A stretch of DNA of 64,000 nucleotides from Photobacterium marinum (GTDB lineage: Bacteria; Pseudomonadota; Gammaproteobacteria; Enterobacterales; Vibrionaceae). Below the pieces are notes generated by a model, which was given only the letters and a program-made list of their open reading frames with translations, ran no database searches and was not told where the DNA came from. The stretch spans positions 1 through 64,000 of the forward strand of contig NZ_AMZO01000020.1 of NCBI RefSeq assembly GCF_000331515.1. The letters run 5' to 3'. Positions within the stretch are counted from its first letter, which is position 1. Every line of letters begins with the position of its first letter. Position numbers and translations under genes: made by a program. Positions 1-9,078 of this stretch are shown one piece after another.

Positions 1-28
1 TTATCTCAGGACGGGACATACTGACAAT

Positions 29-60
29 AAAAAGCGAGGGACATCTGCCCCTCGCTTTTT
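29..60. terminator. Intrinsic terminator after cysN
   Basis: A 12-bp perfect stem (positions 29-40 paired with 49-60) encloses an 8-base loop. The stem has A residues on one flank and T residues on the other, so it could work in both directions. It lies about 20 bases past the cysN stop and probably ends the minus-strand sulfate-activation operon. Confidence 0.85.
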
Positions 61-78
61 ATAAGGTATAAACGTCAA

Positions 79-1488
79 TTAGATCTCTATACATCCCCAC
101 TCAGGGTAATTCTTACGAATAAATGCATTTAACTCTATTTCAGCGTCTGTATAAACCCTGGCCGTTTTTGAACTATTGCTTGCTAACTCGGTGATCATAC
201 CTGCACCAACTGTCACGTTAGTCATCCTGTCGATAATCACAAACGCTCCAGTTTGAGGAAGATCACCGTACTCATCAACAATAACTTTCTCTGAAAGAGA
301 TATATCAGCAGCTGCAATTTCATTCAGTCGCAATAAACTACTATCACGATCGTGATGCTCCAAAGTATTAACATCTACTTTGTAGTTAATATGCGATACT
401 TTTCCACTACAGCTTTTTGTCGCAAACTTTAACCCATACTCACGGTTAATCTTTAAAGCATCCTCATCCATCCAGACAATGTTTGCTCTAAATCCGTTTA
501 CGCAATCAGGTTGGCTTTCCGGATGAACAATCATATCACCACGAGAGATATCAATTTCATCCTCAAGAGTTAAAGTAACCGCCATTCCCGGGAATGCTTG
601 CTTCAATTCACCATCAAAAGTGTAAATACTCTTTACAACAGACGATTTACCGGAGGGCAGTACAATGATTTCATCACCAACGTTTATAACTCCCGATGCA
701 ATTGTTCCGCAATAACCTCTGAAATTTAAATTTGGTCGATTAACATACTGCACAGGGAAACGCATATGCTCAGTATCCTGATCTCTGTCAACCTTTACAG
801 TCTCTAACAGCTTCATCAATGTTGAGCCCGGATACCAATCCATATTTTCACTTGGCGAAACAACGTTATCACCTTTTAATGCGGAAATAGGAACAAAGCG
901 AATGTCATCAATATCAAGGTGCTTTGCCATTTCACGATAATCTGACTTTATGGCCTGATAAACATCCTGCCTATAGTTAACCAAATCCATTTTATTGACA
1001 GCCACAATGACGTGCTTGATGCCAAGCAAACTACAAATATAACTGTGTCGACGGGTTTGAGTCTGGATTCCATGACGTGCGTCCACCATCACAATAGCAA
1101 GGTCACAAGTAGACGCTCCGGTTACCATGTTACGCGTGTATTGTTCATGTCCAGGCGTATCTGCGATGATAAACTTACGCTTATCGGTCGAGAAATATCT
1201 ATAAGCTACATCAATCGTAATCCCCTGCTCTCGCTCTGATTGAAGCCCGTCGACTAACAACGCTAAATCAAACGCTTCATTTGTTGTATTGAATTTTTGC
1301 GAATCTTTTTCAATGGCCGCCATCTGATCTTCATAAATCAACTTACTATCAAACAATAAACGACCAATCAAAGTTGATTTACCATCATCAACGCTTCCAC
1401 AAGTCAAAAAACGAAGTAGATCTTTGTTTTCATGCACTTTTAAGTACGCTTCAATATCAGTTGCAATAAGTTTAGAGGAGTGAGACAT
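79..1488 (-). CDS. cysN: Sulfate adenylyltransferase subunit 1 (CysN)
   Basis: CysN is the GTPase subunit of ATP sulfurylase. With CysD it makes adenosine 5'-phosphosulfate (APS) from ATP and sulfate in the cytoplasm. The 469-residue protein has a translation-factor-like G domain: P-loop GSVDDGKST at about residues 31-39, DTPGHEQY, and NKMD, followed by beta-barrel domains. The length is typical for a stand-alone CysN without a fused CysC domain. The ATG at 1488 is preferred because AAGGA lies just upstream and the reading frame further up has no family similarity. It is the last gene of a five-gene minus-strand cluster. Unusually, it is separated from its partner cysD by three genes. Confidence 0.95.
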   Translation of the reverse strand: MSHSSKLIATDIEAYLKVHENKDLLRFLTCGSVDDGKSTLIGRLLFDSKLIYEDQMAAIEKDSQKFNTTNEAFDLALLVDGLQSEREQGITIDVAYRYFSTDKRKFIIADTPGHEQYTRNMVTGASTCDLAIVMVDARHGIQTQTRRHSYICSLLGIKHVIVAVNKMDLVNYRQDVYQAIKSDYREMAKHLDIDDIRFVPISALKGDNVVSPSENMDWYPGSTLMKLLETVKVDRDQDTEHMRFPVQYVNRPNLNFRGYCGTIASGVINVGDEIIVLPSGKSSVVKSIYTFDGELKQAFPGMAVTLTLEDEIDISRGDMIVHPESQPDCVNGFRANIVWMDEDALKINREYGLKFATKSCSGKVSHINYKVDVNTLEHHDRDSSLLRLNEIAAADISLSEKVIVDEYGDLPQTGAFVIIDRMTNVTVGAGMITELASNSSKTARVYTDAEIELNAFIRKNYPEWGCIEI

Positions 1489-1514
1489 GGAGATTCCTTT
1501 TATTATCAATAAGA

Positions 1515-2471
1515 TTATTGATAAAATTCATTCAATTTTTCAACAAACCTGTCAAGCTGGTTCAACGGCAGCTGGTTGATACCGGCCGCAGCTTTGCGTC
1601 CACCACCGGTTGGAAATTGACAGCAAATTTCGTCAGCCCCCGAGCGAGTCAAAAGCGGCGCACGAACACTCACGGTATAACTTTTTCCTGACGGATTACA
1701 TGTGACGATCGCATGAGCTTTATGATGATACTGATTTGCTAATTCATTGCCAAACACACCACTCATTCGCCTTGCCCAAATTTTGTCTGGAAGAACATAA
1801 ACAGTACAGATTTCTGAATCAAAAAACGGTTCTAGCTGACCTACATATTTTTTGTCGGCCTTATAGCCTTCCTTGAGGCGATAATATGGTGACGATAAAT
1901 CATCTAGTAAACTGAAAGGATTCGGATATGACTGAAGCTCTTTAAAAAGCTCTACTGGGGAGATGTGTAAATCATCAATGGACGCACCATAGCTATTGTA
2001 GTTAATCAATGTGCCCAACTCACACAAAAAGGCAACTTGTTCATCCTTGAGATTTAGTGATTTGGCCATCTCAGCTGCAACTGCTCGTACATTATCACCG
2101 AATGCAGCAGCAATAGCCCACAATTCATATTTACCGGACAAGTGGTGGTTAACTAACAAGCTGGTACATGTATCAGGAGATAAATCCACTATAACTTCGA
2201 AATTCTCATCCTCAGGGATTTCTCCGGTACGATGGTGATCACAGTACATGACCGGAATTTTCCCCGATAACAGCTCGATAAGAGCATCTGCATTTTTCTC
2301 CATAGAAATATCCAGAACTGTTACCGAAGATGCGCCCATAGGCACTCGACTAAGGAGGCTAATATCACGCTTGACGCCTGTAATTAATTTATTTTGTAAC
2401 GGCTGTACCCAACGTAATTGAAGCAAAGCAATAATGCCGTCGGCATCACCATTAAAAACATCATAATGCAT
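1515..2471 (-). CDS. DHH-family phosphoesterase, candidate pAp phosphatase
   Basis: This 318-residue protein has the hallmarks of the DHH/DHHA1 phosphoesterases (RecJ/NrnA superfamily): NGDADG near residue 7, the CDHHRTG metal-binding motif, and a C-terminal GGGRKAAAG motif typical of DHHA1. There is no signal peptide, so it should be cytoplasmic. The start overlaps the cysC stop by one base (TAATG), which suggests translational coupling, and cysN follows. Some DHH proteins of the NrnA type hydrolyse 3'-phosphoadenosine 5'-phosphate (pAp), the product left when a sulfotransferase uses PAPS. The location between cysC and cysN makes that role attractive here, but it is inferred from context. 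A nanoRNase or another small phosphodiester substrate is also possible. Confidence 0.8.
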   Translation of the reverse strand: MHYDVFNGDADGIIALLQLRWVQPLQNKLITGVKRDISLLSRVPMGASSVTVLDISMEKNADALIELLSGKIPVMYCDHHRTGEIPEDENFEVIVDLSPDTCTSLLVNHHLSGKYELWAIAAAFGDNVRAVAAEMAKSLNLKDEQVAFLCELGTLINYNSYGASIDDLHISPVELFKELQSYPNPFSLLDDLSSPYYRLKEGYKADKKYVGQLEPFFDSEICTVYVLPDKIWARRMSGVFGNELANQYHHKAHAIVTCNPSGKSYTVSVRAPLLTRSGADEICCQFPTGGGRKAAAGINQLPLNQLDRFVEKLNEFYQ

Positions 2472-3067
2472 TACAGTATGTACCCTTTTTCATTAAGGTG
2501 GCTAACAATCAACTCAGCACATTGCATTACAGTTTTATTCGCTGTTTTTACATGGATATCAGGCGCCATTGGAGCCTCATATAGAGAGTCTATACCGGTA
2601 AAATTCTTAATTTGTCCAGCTCTTGCCTTTTTATACAACCCTTTAGGATCTCTTTCTTCGCACAACTCTAAAGGCGTATCAATGAAGACCTCTATAAATT
2701 GCCCCTCTTCAAGTAGCTCTCGGACCTGTTTTCGGTCCTCATTAAACGGAGAAATAAAAGCTGTTAATACAAAATTTCCGGCATCCACAAATAGCTTTGC
2801 AACTTCACCGATTCGACGAATGTTTTCGACACGATCTTCATCACTAAAGCCTAAGTCCTTATTTAAGCCATGACGAATATTGTCACCATCTAACAAATAG
2901 CTATGTTTGCCCTCCTCAAACAATAAGCGCTCAACAGCGTTTGCAATTGTTGACTTCCCCGAACCACTCAAACCAGTGAACCACAAAACGGCTGGGCGCT
3001 GTTGTTTCAGTGTCAGGCGCTCTTGATGGCCAACAGCATGCTCATGCCATACAACATTGTCATTCAT
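2471..3067 (-). CDS. cysC: Adenylylsulfate kinase (CysC)
   Basis: CysC phosphorylates APS to 3'-phosphoadenosine 5'-phosphosulfate (PAPS), the sulfate donor for sulfotransferases and for reductive assimilation. The P-loop GLSGSGKS sits at about residues 33-40. A conserved AFISPF segment carries the family serine, and GLYKKARAG and the FTGIDS/YEAP region match the substrate lid. The 198-residue length is typical. ATG at 3067 is preferred over the GTG one codon upstream; GAGGAAG provides a ribosome binding site. The gene starts 12 bases after the transporter stop and overlaps the DHH gene by one base, so it is part of the same operon. Confidence 0.95.
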   Translation of the reverse strand: MNDNVVWHEHAVGHQERLTLKQQRPAVLWFTGLSGSGKSTIANAVERLLFEEGKHSYLLDGDNIRHGLNKDLGFSDEDRVENIRRIGEVAKLFVDAGNFVLTAFISPFNEDRKQVRELLEEGQFIEVFIDTPLELCEERDPKGLYKKARAGQIKNFTGIDSLYEAPMAPDIHVKTANKTVMQCAELIVSHLNEKGYIL

Positions 3068-3079
3068 CACTCTACTTCC

Positions 3080-4795
3080 TCAAAATGGAAAAAAAACAGG
3101 GATAGAAAGCAAACCAACAAAACAGTACATAACTGTTACTGGCCATCCTGTTTTAACATAATCTGAAAATTTATAATTACCGGCATTCATGACCATCAAG
3201 TTGGTCTGATAACCAAATGGGCTAATAAACGAAGCGCTTGCCGCGTAGGCAACGGCCATAACGAAAGGCAAATAATGCACACCATATGTTTTTGCAAAGG
3301 ATAAACCTATTGGCAACATTATTGCGGCTGCCGCACTATTAGTCATTGTTTCTGTCAATAATACAGTTACGAGAAAAACACCAGCAAATGCAATAAAAAC
3401 AGAACTCCCACCTAAAATAGAAAACAACTGACTAGAAATAGCATCGGCTAAGCCACTATGAGTAAATGCATAAGCTATCGTCAATGCACTAACCAAAATC
3501 CCCCAAAGCTCAAAAGGGAAACGACGCCTTAACGTTGTAGCATCAAAAACTTTCACGCCTAAACACATAATCAAATAGGCAGACAACGTTTCAATAAGAT
3601 CAAATGACGTACAGGCCGCTATAAAAACCGCCGAAAAAAAGCCGACTATAGCCACAATATTCTGAGCAAATGTGAGAGGTTCTCGAAGTTTTAGTCCCGT
3701 CAGAATAAAAAAGTTTCGGGTAATATTCTGGCGTTTACTGAAATCCTCTCCGATAGCTAAAACTAATTTATCCCCGGCTTCAATAACCTGCTCCCCAAGC
3801 TTACCAGACAGACTTTGCCCATGACGGTTAATAGCAACAACAGCGGCATCAAATCGAGAGCGGAAATCCGTTTGTTTGAGGGTCTTATTTATCAAAATAG
3901 ATTCAGGACTGACAATAACTTCAGTAAGATTCCGATTGAGTAGCTCGTTACTATCAGCAAAAATTTCTATGCCATCAAGAGTATTTAGTTGCTTTACTTC
4001 ACTAACATTACCAGTAAAAATAAGCTTATCGTTTGCCTCTATCACCATTTCTGGTGTAACGGGGGAAAGTAAACGACCATCACGGACTATTTCTGCTAAA
4101 AACAGACTGTCTAATGCTCTCAACCTATTTTGACGAACCGTTTTCCCAACTAGCTTACTTCCTGCTTTTACTTCTGCGTCAAGAAAGTACTTCTCAACTA
4201 TGGCTTCCTTACCTTTGCTATCAGGTAAGTAGTAAGCCAATAAAAAAATAACAACACTACAGAAGATGAAAAGCACTGCACCAACCGGTACAAAGCTGAA
4301 AAAATGCAATTCTGGAAGGCCCTGCTCTTGAATCAAGCCATTGACCACTAAATTTGTAGACGTTCCAATAAGGGTTAATGTCCCCCCTAAGATTGAAAAG
4401 TAAGACAATGGTATCAGTAGCTTAGAAGGTGAGTGATCTTGGTTTTTCAAAACACTGCTCATTAATGTCGCCACAACAGCTGTATTATTTATAACAGCAG
4501 AACTTAGAGCAGATATTATAGCTAATCTCACTAACGTCCAACGATAGCTATAACGAAGCAACTTACTTGATATCCAGGAAAGAAGAAATGTTCTTTCCAG
4601 CGCCAAAGAAGAAAGCATAAGTAACAACAATGTAATTACAGATGGGTTAATGATATTTCCCAATATCACACTTTGATCCACGACCCCATATGTATACAAA
4701 ATAGTTACAGCCAACAAAAAATGAAGACTTGCTTTCTGGGAGCTGAAAACCAATAACAGTATCAGCCCCATAATGACAATGGCAGTGACCAGCAT
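3080..4795 (-). CDS. SLC13-family anion transporter with RCK-C domains, putative sulfate importer
   Basis: This polytopic inner-membrane protein (571 residues from the chosen start) has hydrophobic blocks at both ends. Two soluble RCK-C/TrkA-C-like domains lie in the middle, recognisable by repeated patterns such as GKTVRQ...ANDKLIFTG and NKTLKQ...AGDKLVLAIG. This layout is found in SLC13/DASS-type divalent anion transporters linked to sulfate-activation genes in vibrios. Sulfate import is the likely job given cysD upstream and cysC downstream; the substrate is inferred. The ATG at 4795 begins a hydrophobic N terminus just after the cysD stop at 4800. A longer reading starting at 4849 would overlap cysD by 50 bases with a non-hydrophobic, poorly supported extension. 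Confidence 0.85.
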   Translation of the reverse strand: MLVTAIVIMGLILLLVFSSQKASLHFLLAVTILYTYGVVDQSVILGNIINPSVITLLLLMLSSLALERTFLLSWISSKLLRYSYRWTLVRLAIISALSSAVINNTAVVATLMSSVLKNQDHSPSKLLIPLSYFSILGGTLTLIGTSTNLVVNGLIQEQGLPELHFFSFVPVGAVLFIFCSVVIFLLAYYLPDSKGKEAIVEKYFLDAEVKAGSKLVGKTVRQNRLRALDSLFLAEIVRDGRLLSPVTPEMVIEANDKLIFTGNVSEVKQLNTLDGIEIFADSNELLNRNLTEVIVSPESILINKTLKQTDFRSRFDAAVVAINRHGQSLSGKLGEQVIEAGDKLVLAIGEDFSKRQNITRNFFILTGLKLREPLTFAQNIVAIVGFFSAVFIAACTSFDLIETLSAYLIMCLGVKVFDATTLRRRFPFELWGILVSALTIAYAFTHSGLADAISSQLFSILGGSSVFIAFAGVFLVTVLLTETMTNSAAAAIMLPIGLSFAKTYGVHYLPFVMAVAYAASASFISPFGYQTNLMVMNAGNYKFSDYVKTGWPVTVMYCFVGLLSIPVFFPF

Positions 4796-4799
4796 GGAA

Positions 4800-5714
4800 T
4801 CAGAAATACCCTTCGCGTTTTTTCTTTTCCATAGAGCCCGAGCTATCATGGTCTATCGCACGACCTTGCCGTTCGGATGTTGTCGTAAGTAGCATCTCTT
4901 GAATAATCTCAGGTAATGTTGTTGCCTGAGATTCAATTGCACCAGTCAATGGATAACAACCCAGAGTACGGAAACGAACCATTTTCTCTTCAACTTTTTC
5001 GCCTTCAGCAATTTTCATCCTGTCATCATCAACCATGATCAACATTCCGTCTCTTTCAACGACAGGGCGAGGCTTAGCAAAATACAATGATGGTATTTCT
5101 ATATTTTCCAGGTAAATATATTGCCAAATATCTAGCTCAGTCCAATTTGATAATGGAAAAACTCGAATACTCTCGCCTTTGTTTATCTTTCCATTATAAA
5201 TATTCCACAGCTCCGGGCGCTGATTCTTAGGATCCCAACGATGATGCTCATCACGAAAGGAATATACACGCTCTTTTGCGCGGGATTTTTCCTCGTCACG
5301 ACGCGCGCCACCAAAAGCCGCATCAAAGCCATACTTATCTAAGGCCTGCTTCAGACCTTGAGTCTTCATAATATCTGTATGTGCTGAGCTGCCATGAACA
5401 AATGGATTTATTCCCATTTTCAGGCCTTCTGGGTTTTGGTGTACAATAAGTTTCATTCCAACTATATTGGCCATCTTATCACGAAACTTAATCATTTCTT
5501 TGAACTTCCATGTTGTATCAACATGCATCAAAGGAAATGGCGGAACACCTGGCGCGAAGGCTTTTTGCGCTAAATGAAGCATTACTGATGAATCTTTCCC
5601 CACCGAATACAACATTACAGGGTTATCAAACTCAGCAGCAACTTCCCGGATAATATGTATAGATTCAGCTTCTAACTGCTGCAAATGGGTCATTTTCTCT
5701 AATGTTAGTTTCAT
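4800..5714 (-). CDS. cysD: Sulfate adenylyltransferase subunit 2 (CysD)
   Basis: CysD is the catalytic PP-loop ATPase subunit of ATP sulfurylase and works with CysN. The near-invariant N-terminal segment around [16 protein letters not shown] is present. It is followed by the PP-loop SVGKDSSV (about residues 37-44), the [15 protein letters not shown] block, and the C-terminal [11 protein letters not shown] and GRAIDHD motifs. The 304-residue length fits the family. ATG at 5714 is chosen because the E. coli-like N terminus begins there; the two codons further upstream that could also start add only six residues. It is the first gene of the cluster, behind a long AT-rich leader with a candidate promoter. 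Confidence 0.95.
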   Translation of the reverse strand: MKLTLEKMTHLQQLEAESIHIIREVAAEFDNPVMLYSVGKDSSVMLHLAQKAFAPGVPPFPLMHVDTTWKFKEMIKFRDKMANIVGMKLIVHQNPEGLKMGINPFVHGSSAHTDIMKTQGLKQALDKYGFDAAFGGARRDEEKSRAKERVYSFRDEHHRWDPKNQRPELWNIYNGKINKGESIRVFPLSNWTELDIWQYIYLENIEIPSLYFAKPRPVVERDGMLIMVDDDRMKIAEGEKVEEKMVRFRTLGCYPLTGAIESQATTLPEIIQEMLLTTTSERQGRAIDHDSSGSMEKKKREGYF

Positions 5715-6226
5715 TGCTCTCTCTAATATCATTGATGGCGTTCACTTCATTGACTACGCTGAGCAAAAAGCCATCATCATCAGCACTCAATTATGAATAC
5801 GAGCCACCTCATTAAGATGAGTGATAATCCGCTATCATAATTCAGCACTCCAATAGCAAACAGCGACCTAGCCAAAGCCATTGTACCATACCCTAAACAC
5901 GCCATTCAGCTCTATTTATACGCACTTAGTACCCACAATAAAACAGTAAGTTACCTATGGACTCGTGCTTACAATAATGATCTCTAATAGAGCTAATTCA
6001 CCAAATTGTTTAGGAACAAAATACATATCAAATCTAGCTTAAACTTGAAATTATGCATCCAGTTTGTACAACAAATAAGAATGAGCGTGAGCACAAAAAA
6101 CCAAAAAAAGCAGAAGACATACCCTAGAAAAATACTAAAATACCTAATAACAACTTTGTCACTCCAGTGACCCATAACAACAATTAAATAACACCGCAAA
6201 TTATTCTGCAGAAGAGGTTATGAATC
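5715..6226. other. AT-rich intergenic region upstream of cysD
   Basis: About 510 bases without a convincing gene. The stretch is AT-rich. It contains a candidate promoter reading toward cysD (5880-5909) and two copies of the nonamer TCAGCACTC (5780-5788 and 5842-5850) between that promoter and cysD. The right end carries the ribosome binding site of the small gene starting at 6227. No tRNA, hairpin terminator or mobile-element end was seen. Confidence 0.5.
5880..5909 (-). promoter_or_regulatory. Candidate extended -10 promoter for the cysD operon
   Basis: On the minus strand, TGGTACAAT at 5888-5880 resembles an extended -10 element. A weak -35 (CTGAAT, 5909-5904) lies 18 bases upstream of it. 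It is about 165 bases from the cysD start. Sequence match only; sites for regulators such as CysB were not identified. Confidence 0.35.
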
Positions 6227-6442
6227 GTGTTCAAGTCGTATGCTCACTTCTCGGTGAACCACCCCTTAGCTCACAAAACCAACCTATTGTTATTAATGAT
6301 TTTTTTTCTAACTTGCAGCTACCAATTACTTGCTAATGAAAAAATTGAATATGCACTAGGTTTTATTATTGTTATTTTTTCAATTGTTATTTTCGCTAAG
6401 GCTTCAGATTACAAAAGAAAATATTTAAGTGCAGGAAAATAA
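6227..6442 (+). CDS. Small predicted membrane protein, unknown function
   Basis: A 71-residue reading with a GTG start, an in-frame TGA immediately before it, and a good ribosome binding site (GAGG, nine bases upstream). The product has two hydrophobic stretches at about residues 18-36 and 44-57, with a basic tail, so a two-pass inner-membrane protein is likely. An intrinsic terminator lies directly downstream, which supports a real transcription unit. I do not recognise the family. It could be a lineage-specific orphan or a chance reading. Confidence 0.45.
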   Translation: MFKSYAHFSVNHPLAHKTNLLLLMIFFLTCSYQLLANEKIEYALGFIIVIFSIVIFAKASDYKRKYLSAGK

Positions 6443-6456
6443 TATATATTACAAAT

Positions 6457-6487
6457 AAAAAGCGCCTTTATTATGGCGCTTCTTATT
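6457..6487. terminator. Bidirectional intrinsic terminator
   Basis: An AGCGCC stem (6461-6466) pairs with GGCGCT (6475-6480) across an 8-base loop, with A residues on the left and T-rich sequence on the right. It sits between the small plus-strand gene and the minus-strand yfcL gene, whose ends face each other, and could serve both. Confidence 0.7.
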
Positions 6488-6527
6488 AAACCAATTTAAT
6501 AAGCATCATTACTTAAAATCAATTCAC

Positions 6528-6797
6528 TTAATCCTGTGCATCTTGCTGTAACTTGTCCCACATTGCTTTCACGATCAACTGATCGGCAGGGTTTAGCTCT
6601 GACTGAGCTTCTTTCAAACTTTCTTCAACGGCTTGCTTCATCGCTTCTACTGATGTTACGCCATTCACCTCACAGTTAGCAGCAGATAGCGAAATATGTC
6701 CCCGTAAATAACCTCCGGCAAATAACTCATCATCAGATGCAGTTTCAACCGTCAGGTCAATAAGGGATAATAGCTTCTCTTCGTATTGCTGAATCAT
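6528..6797 (-). CDS. yfcL: YfcL family protein
   Basis: An 89-residue soluble protein that matches the E. coli YfcL family: the segment ASDDELFAGGYLRGHISL is strongly similar, and the length is the same. The molecular function is unknown. It follows epmC on the same strand after about 80 bases, the same pairing as yfcL-yfcM in enterobacteria. These conserved genes mark the edge of the neighbouring polysaccharide locus. Confidence 0.85.
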   Translation of the reverse strand: MIQQYEEKLLSLIDLTVETASDDELFAGGYLRGHISLSAANCEVNGVTSVEAMKQAVEESLKEAQSELNPADQLIVKAMWDKLQQDAQD

Positions 6798-6876
6798 TAA
6801 CTTTCTCTTTAATTAGTATTCGGGTTAAGAAGGAAAAGCCGACTCACTCAACGCCTCCTCTTTTACACTTGTTCAC

Positions 6877-7401
6877 TTATTGGAAATTTTCTGGCTGTAG
6901 CAATGGTACATCGTAGTATTTACGCAACACATCAGAAAAAACCTGTGCACGTGGAGGCATTCCCAGCTCAAGATAAGCGATTACCTGATTCCTTACTTTG
7001 TTAGTAAAACCTGGCCAGTCTGAGTCACTGTCACCGCTGAGATTATCACAGCTGACCTGAAACCGAAAACCGCAACTTGCGGACAAAATCCACTCGACAG
7101 CCTGCGGTTTTATCTCAACCACTTCAAACTCTGCCTGCCTTTTTGCATTACGGCCATCCGGTTCATACCAATAACCATAATCTTCCATTAATCGCCGCTC
7201 TTCTCCAGCTATGCACCAATGTGATATTTCATGAAGCGCTGAAGCAAAATAGCCCCGGGCGAAAACAATACGATGTTGCCTGTGCCCATCATCAGCAGGC
7301 AGGTACACAGGCTCATCTCCTCCCAAAATTAGCTCGGTGTTATAGCTATCAAGAAAGGTACAATTAAACAATTCTATAAGATTTGTATAATCGTGTTGCA
7401 T
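6877..7401 (-). CDS. epmC: Elongation factor P hydroxylase (EpmC/YfcM)
   Basis: EpmC hydroxylates the beta-lysyl-lysine modification on translation elongation factor P. The 174-residue protein keeps the family segments YLPADDG, IVFARGYFASALHEISHWCIAG and YWYEPDGRNA. The HEISH motif (about residues 57-61) is the expected metal-binding site, and the later CDNL block is also present. Its partner enzymes EpmA and EpmB are not in this window. The start follows the polysaccharide gene cluster by 25 bases on the same strand, so some transcription may come from that side. Confidence 0.92.
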   Translation of the reverse strand: MQHDYTNLIELFNCTFLDSYNTELILGGDEPVYLPADDGHRQHRIVFARGYFASALHEISHWCIAGEERRLMEDYGYWYEPDGRNAKRQAEFEVVEIKPQAVEWILSASCGFRFQVSCDNLSGDSDSDWPGFTNKVRNQVIAYLELGMPPRAQVFSDVLRKYYDVPLLQPENFQ

Positions 7402-7426
7402 CTATCTAATGCTCCAGGAACCAAAA

Positions 7427-7990
7427 TTAACGTCGGACCCTGTCACCGGCACCTTTTCCGGTTGCAGTTTGAATAATCAATTGAAAGTAGAGTGCCAAAG
7501 AAAATGATGAAATCATCTCTGCATCAAGCTTCGCCAGCTTTTCCGGCTCAGACATATCGACACCATTAACTTGGGCTAATCCAGTAATGCCCGGTAAAAC
7601 ATCCAACACACCACGCTTTTGGCGTGCTTCAATTAGCTCTTCCTGATTAAACAGGCATGGCCGTGGGCCTACAAAGCTCATTTCACCACGTAACACGTTG
7701 ATAAGCTGAGGAAGCTCATCCAATTTTGTTTTACGGAGAAATGCCCCCAGCTTAGTGACTGAACTTGAATCAACCATATGCGTTGCAACAGATTCTGTTG
7801 CTTTCGCCATGGTGCGAAACTTAATCAGTGTAAATGGGCGACATTGCTTACCAACTCGCTGTTGGCAAAAAACAGGTGAACCGGTATCAAATAAACCAAT
7901 TAGATAAATCAATAAGAAAATGGGGGCCGACAAAATCAAGCCAAACAGAGCCAGGCTAAAATCTAGAACGCGGATCAGGGGTGAGGTCAT
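7427..7990 (-). CDS. Monotopic phosphoglycosyl transferase (bacterial sugar transferase, PglC-like)
   Basis: This enzyme class transfers a sugar-1-phosphate from a UDP-sugar to undecaprenyl phosphate and so starts glycan assembly. The 187-residue protein is the short catalytic form. It has an N-terminal re-entrant hydrophobic helix (about residues 8-34), the KFRTM motif, the Asp-Glu catalytic pair in LDELPQL (91-92) and VGPRP. The preceding gene (a sugar-nucleotide reductase) is five bases upstream, and a UDP-GlcNAc 4,6-dehydratase lies beyond it. That set suggests UDP-N-acetylquinovosamine as the donor; this is an inference from known WbpM/WreV, WreQ and WreU-type modules. Confidence 0.88.
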   Translation of the reverse strand: MTSPLIRVLDFSLALFGLILSAPIFLLIYLIGLFDTGSPVFCQQRVGKQCRPFTLIKFRTMAKATESVATHMVDSSSVTKLGAFLRKTKLDELPQLINVLRGEMSFVGPRPCLFNQEELIEARQKRGVLDVLPGITGLAQVNGVDMSEPEKLAKLDAEMISSFSLALYFQLIIQTATGKGAGDRVRR

Positions 7991-7995
7991 AGTTA

Positions 7996-8937
7996 CTACT
8001 TCTTATTCGTTACAGTCAATTTAAGTGCATCATCCAAACAGTAAGGTGGTTTCCAGTTTAGACATGATTTTGTCTCGGATATGTCAACCTGTAGAGAGCT
8101 GCAAAGGCGCTCACCAACAAAGGCCTTACCAAGTGCCTTAGTCAGCCACAAAATCAACGTTCCGGGTATCGGGAGCAAATAGCTATTTTTACCCATTGCT
8201 GTTGCAATTTTACGTAATAACTGGCTCGTCGATACGTCTTCATCATCTGAGACTAAAAAAACCCGATTTGATGCCCCCGGGTGTTCTAAGCAAACCGTAA
8301 CTAAATCAACCAAATTTCCGACATAAACTAAACTGCGCTTATTATCGATAGCTCCCAGCGGTAAAGGAAGTCTCTTTTTGACAATATTCACCATTGTATT
8401 GAAGTTGGCCTTTACTCCTTTGCCGTAAACCAACGGTGGGCGAATGATGACCACTTCCATACCGGTTTCATGAGCCAAGGCCAACAACCCTTTCTCGGCC
8501 TCATACTTACTAAGTCCATAAGGATCATGAGGTGCTTTTTTCACATGAGGAACAAATGGTTGGTTTGTAGCCGAGGACTCACCATTTACCTTAATGGTAC
8601 TAATAAAAATAAAGCGCTTTACACCGGCTTCAGCCGCCTGCCGAGCCAATCTTAATGTACCTTCTGTATTGATTTGACGATATTCCGTCAACGGATCTTT
8701 TGCGCTATCAGACATAAGGTGAACACGGGCGGCACAATGAACAATTACATCCACCCCTCTTATCGAGTTTAGTAAATCAAAATCATTACTGAAATCAACC
8801 TTCAGACATTCGTCTTTACCACCATCACATAAACCTTTTCTCGTTCCCTGAACAATCGTGTACGGAAAATTGGCATGTAAATAGTCAACCAAATGACGTC
8901 CAACAAAACCATTGCTTCCGGTTATTAAAACTTTCAA
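7996..8937 (-). CDS. SDR-family NDP-sugar reductase/epimerase, probable UDP-QuiNAc synthesis
   Basis: An extended short-chain dehydrogenase of 313 residues. It has the Rossmann motif GSNGFVG (about residues 7-13), a CAARVH segment, and the YGLSK catalytic Tyr-Lys pair. It belongs to the group of sugar-nucleotide enzymes often encoded next to short phosphoglycosyl transferases, such as WbpV and WreQ, which reduce the 4-keto-6-deoxy-GlcNAc intermediate made by WbpM-like dehydratases. A 4-epimerase of the Gne type is an alternative. It is transcribed away from the dehydratase gene, with a 141-base shared upstream region. Confidence 0.82.
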   Translation of the reverse strand: MKVLITGSNGFVGRHLVDYLHANFPYTIVQGTRKGLCDGGKDECLKVDFSNDFDLLNSIRGVDVIVHCAARVHLMSDSAKDPLTEYRQINTEGTLRLARQAAEAGVKRFIFISTIKVNGESSATNQPFVPHVKKAPHDPYGLSKYEAEKGLLALAHETGMEVVIIRPPLVYGKGVKANFNTMVNIVKKRLPLPLGAIDNKRSLVYVGNLVDLVTVCLEHPGASNRVFLVSDDEDVSTSQLLRKIATAMGKNSYLLPIPGTLILWLTKALGKAFVGERLCSSLQVDISETKSCLNWKPPYCLDDALKLTVTNKK

Positions 8938-9078
8938 GCAAAGCGCTCACAAATCAATCAAATAATGGCGTAAATAATAACACAACGAGGATAAATGCAC
9001 ATGATCGACACAGATGTAATTACAAGTGGTAATTATTAGATTAAAATACGACTGTTTTTTTTATTTAGCTCATTTCCT

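Noticed and set aside
4796..4849. Longer start for the SLC13 transporter
   Set aside because: It would overlap cysD by 50 bases, adds a hydrophilic extension before a hydrophobic N terminus, and has no good ribosome binding site.
5780..5850. Two copies of TCAGCACTC as an attachment site or CRISPR-like repeat
   Set aside because: Only two nine-base copies, no regular spacing and no integrase or Cas gene nearby.
5993..6199. 68-residue minus-strand reading rich in aromatic and hydrophobic residues
   Set aside because: No ribosome binding site, lies in AT-rich intergenic DNA, and its low-complexity hydrophobic content is what AT-rich sequence gives by chance.
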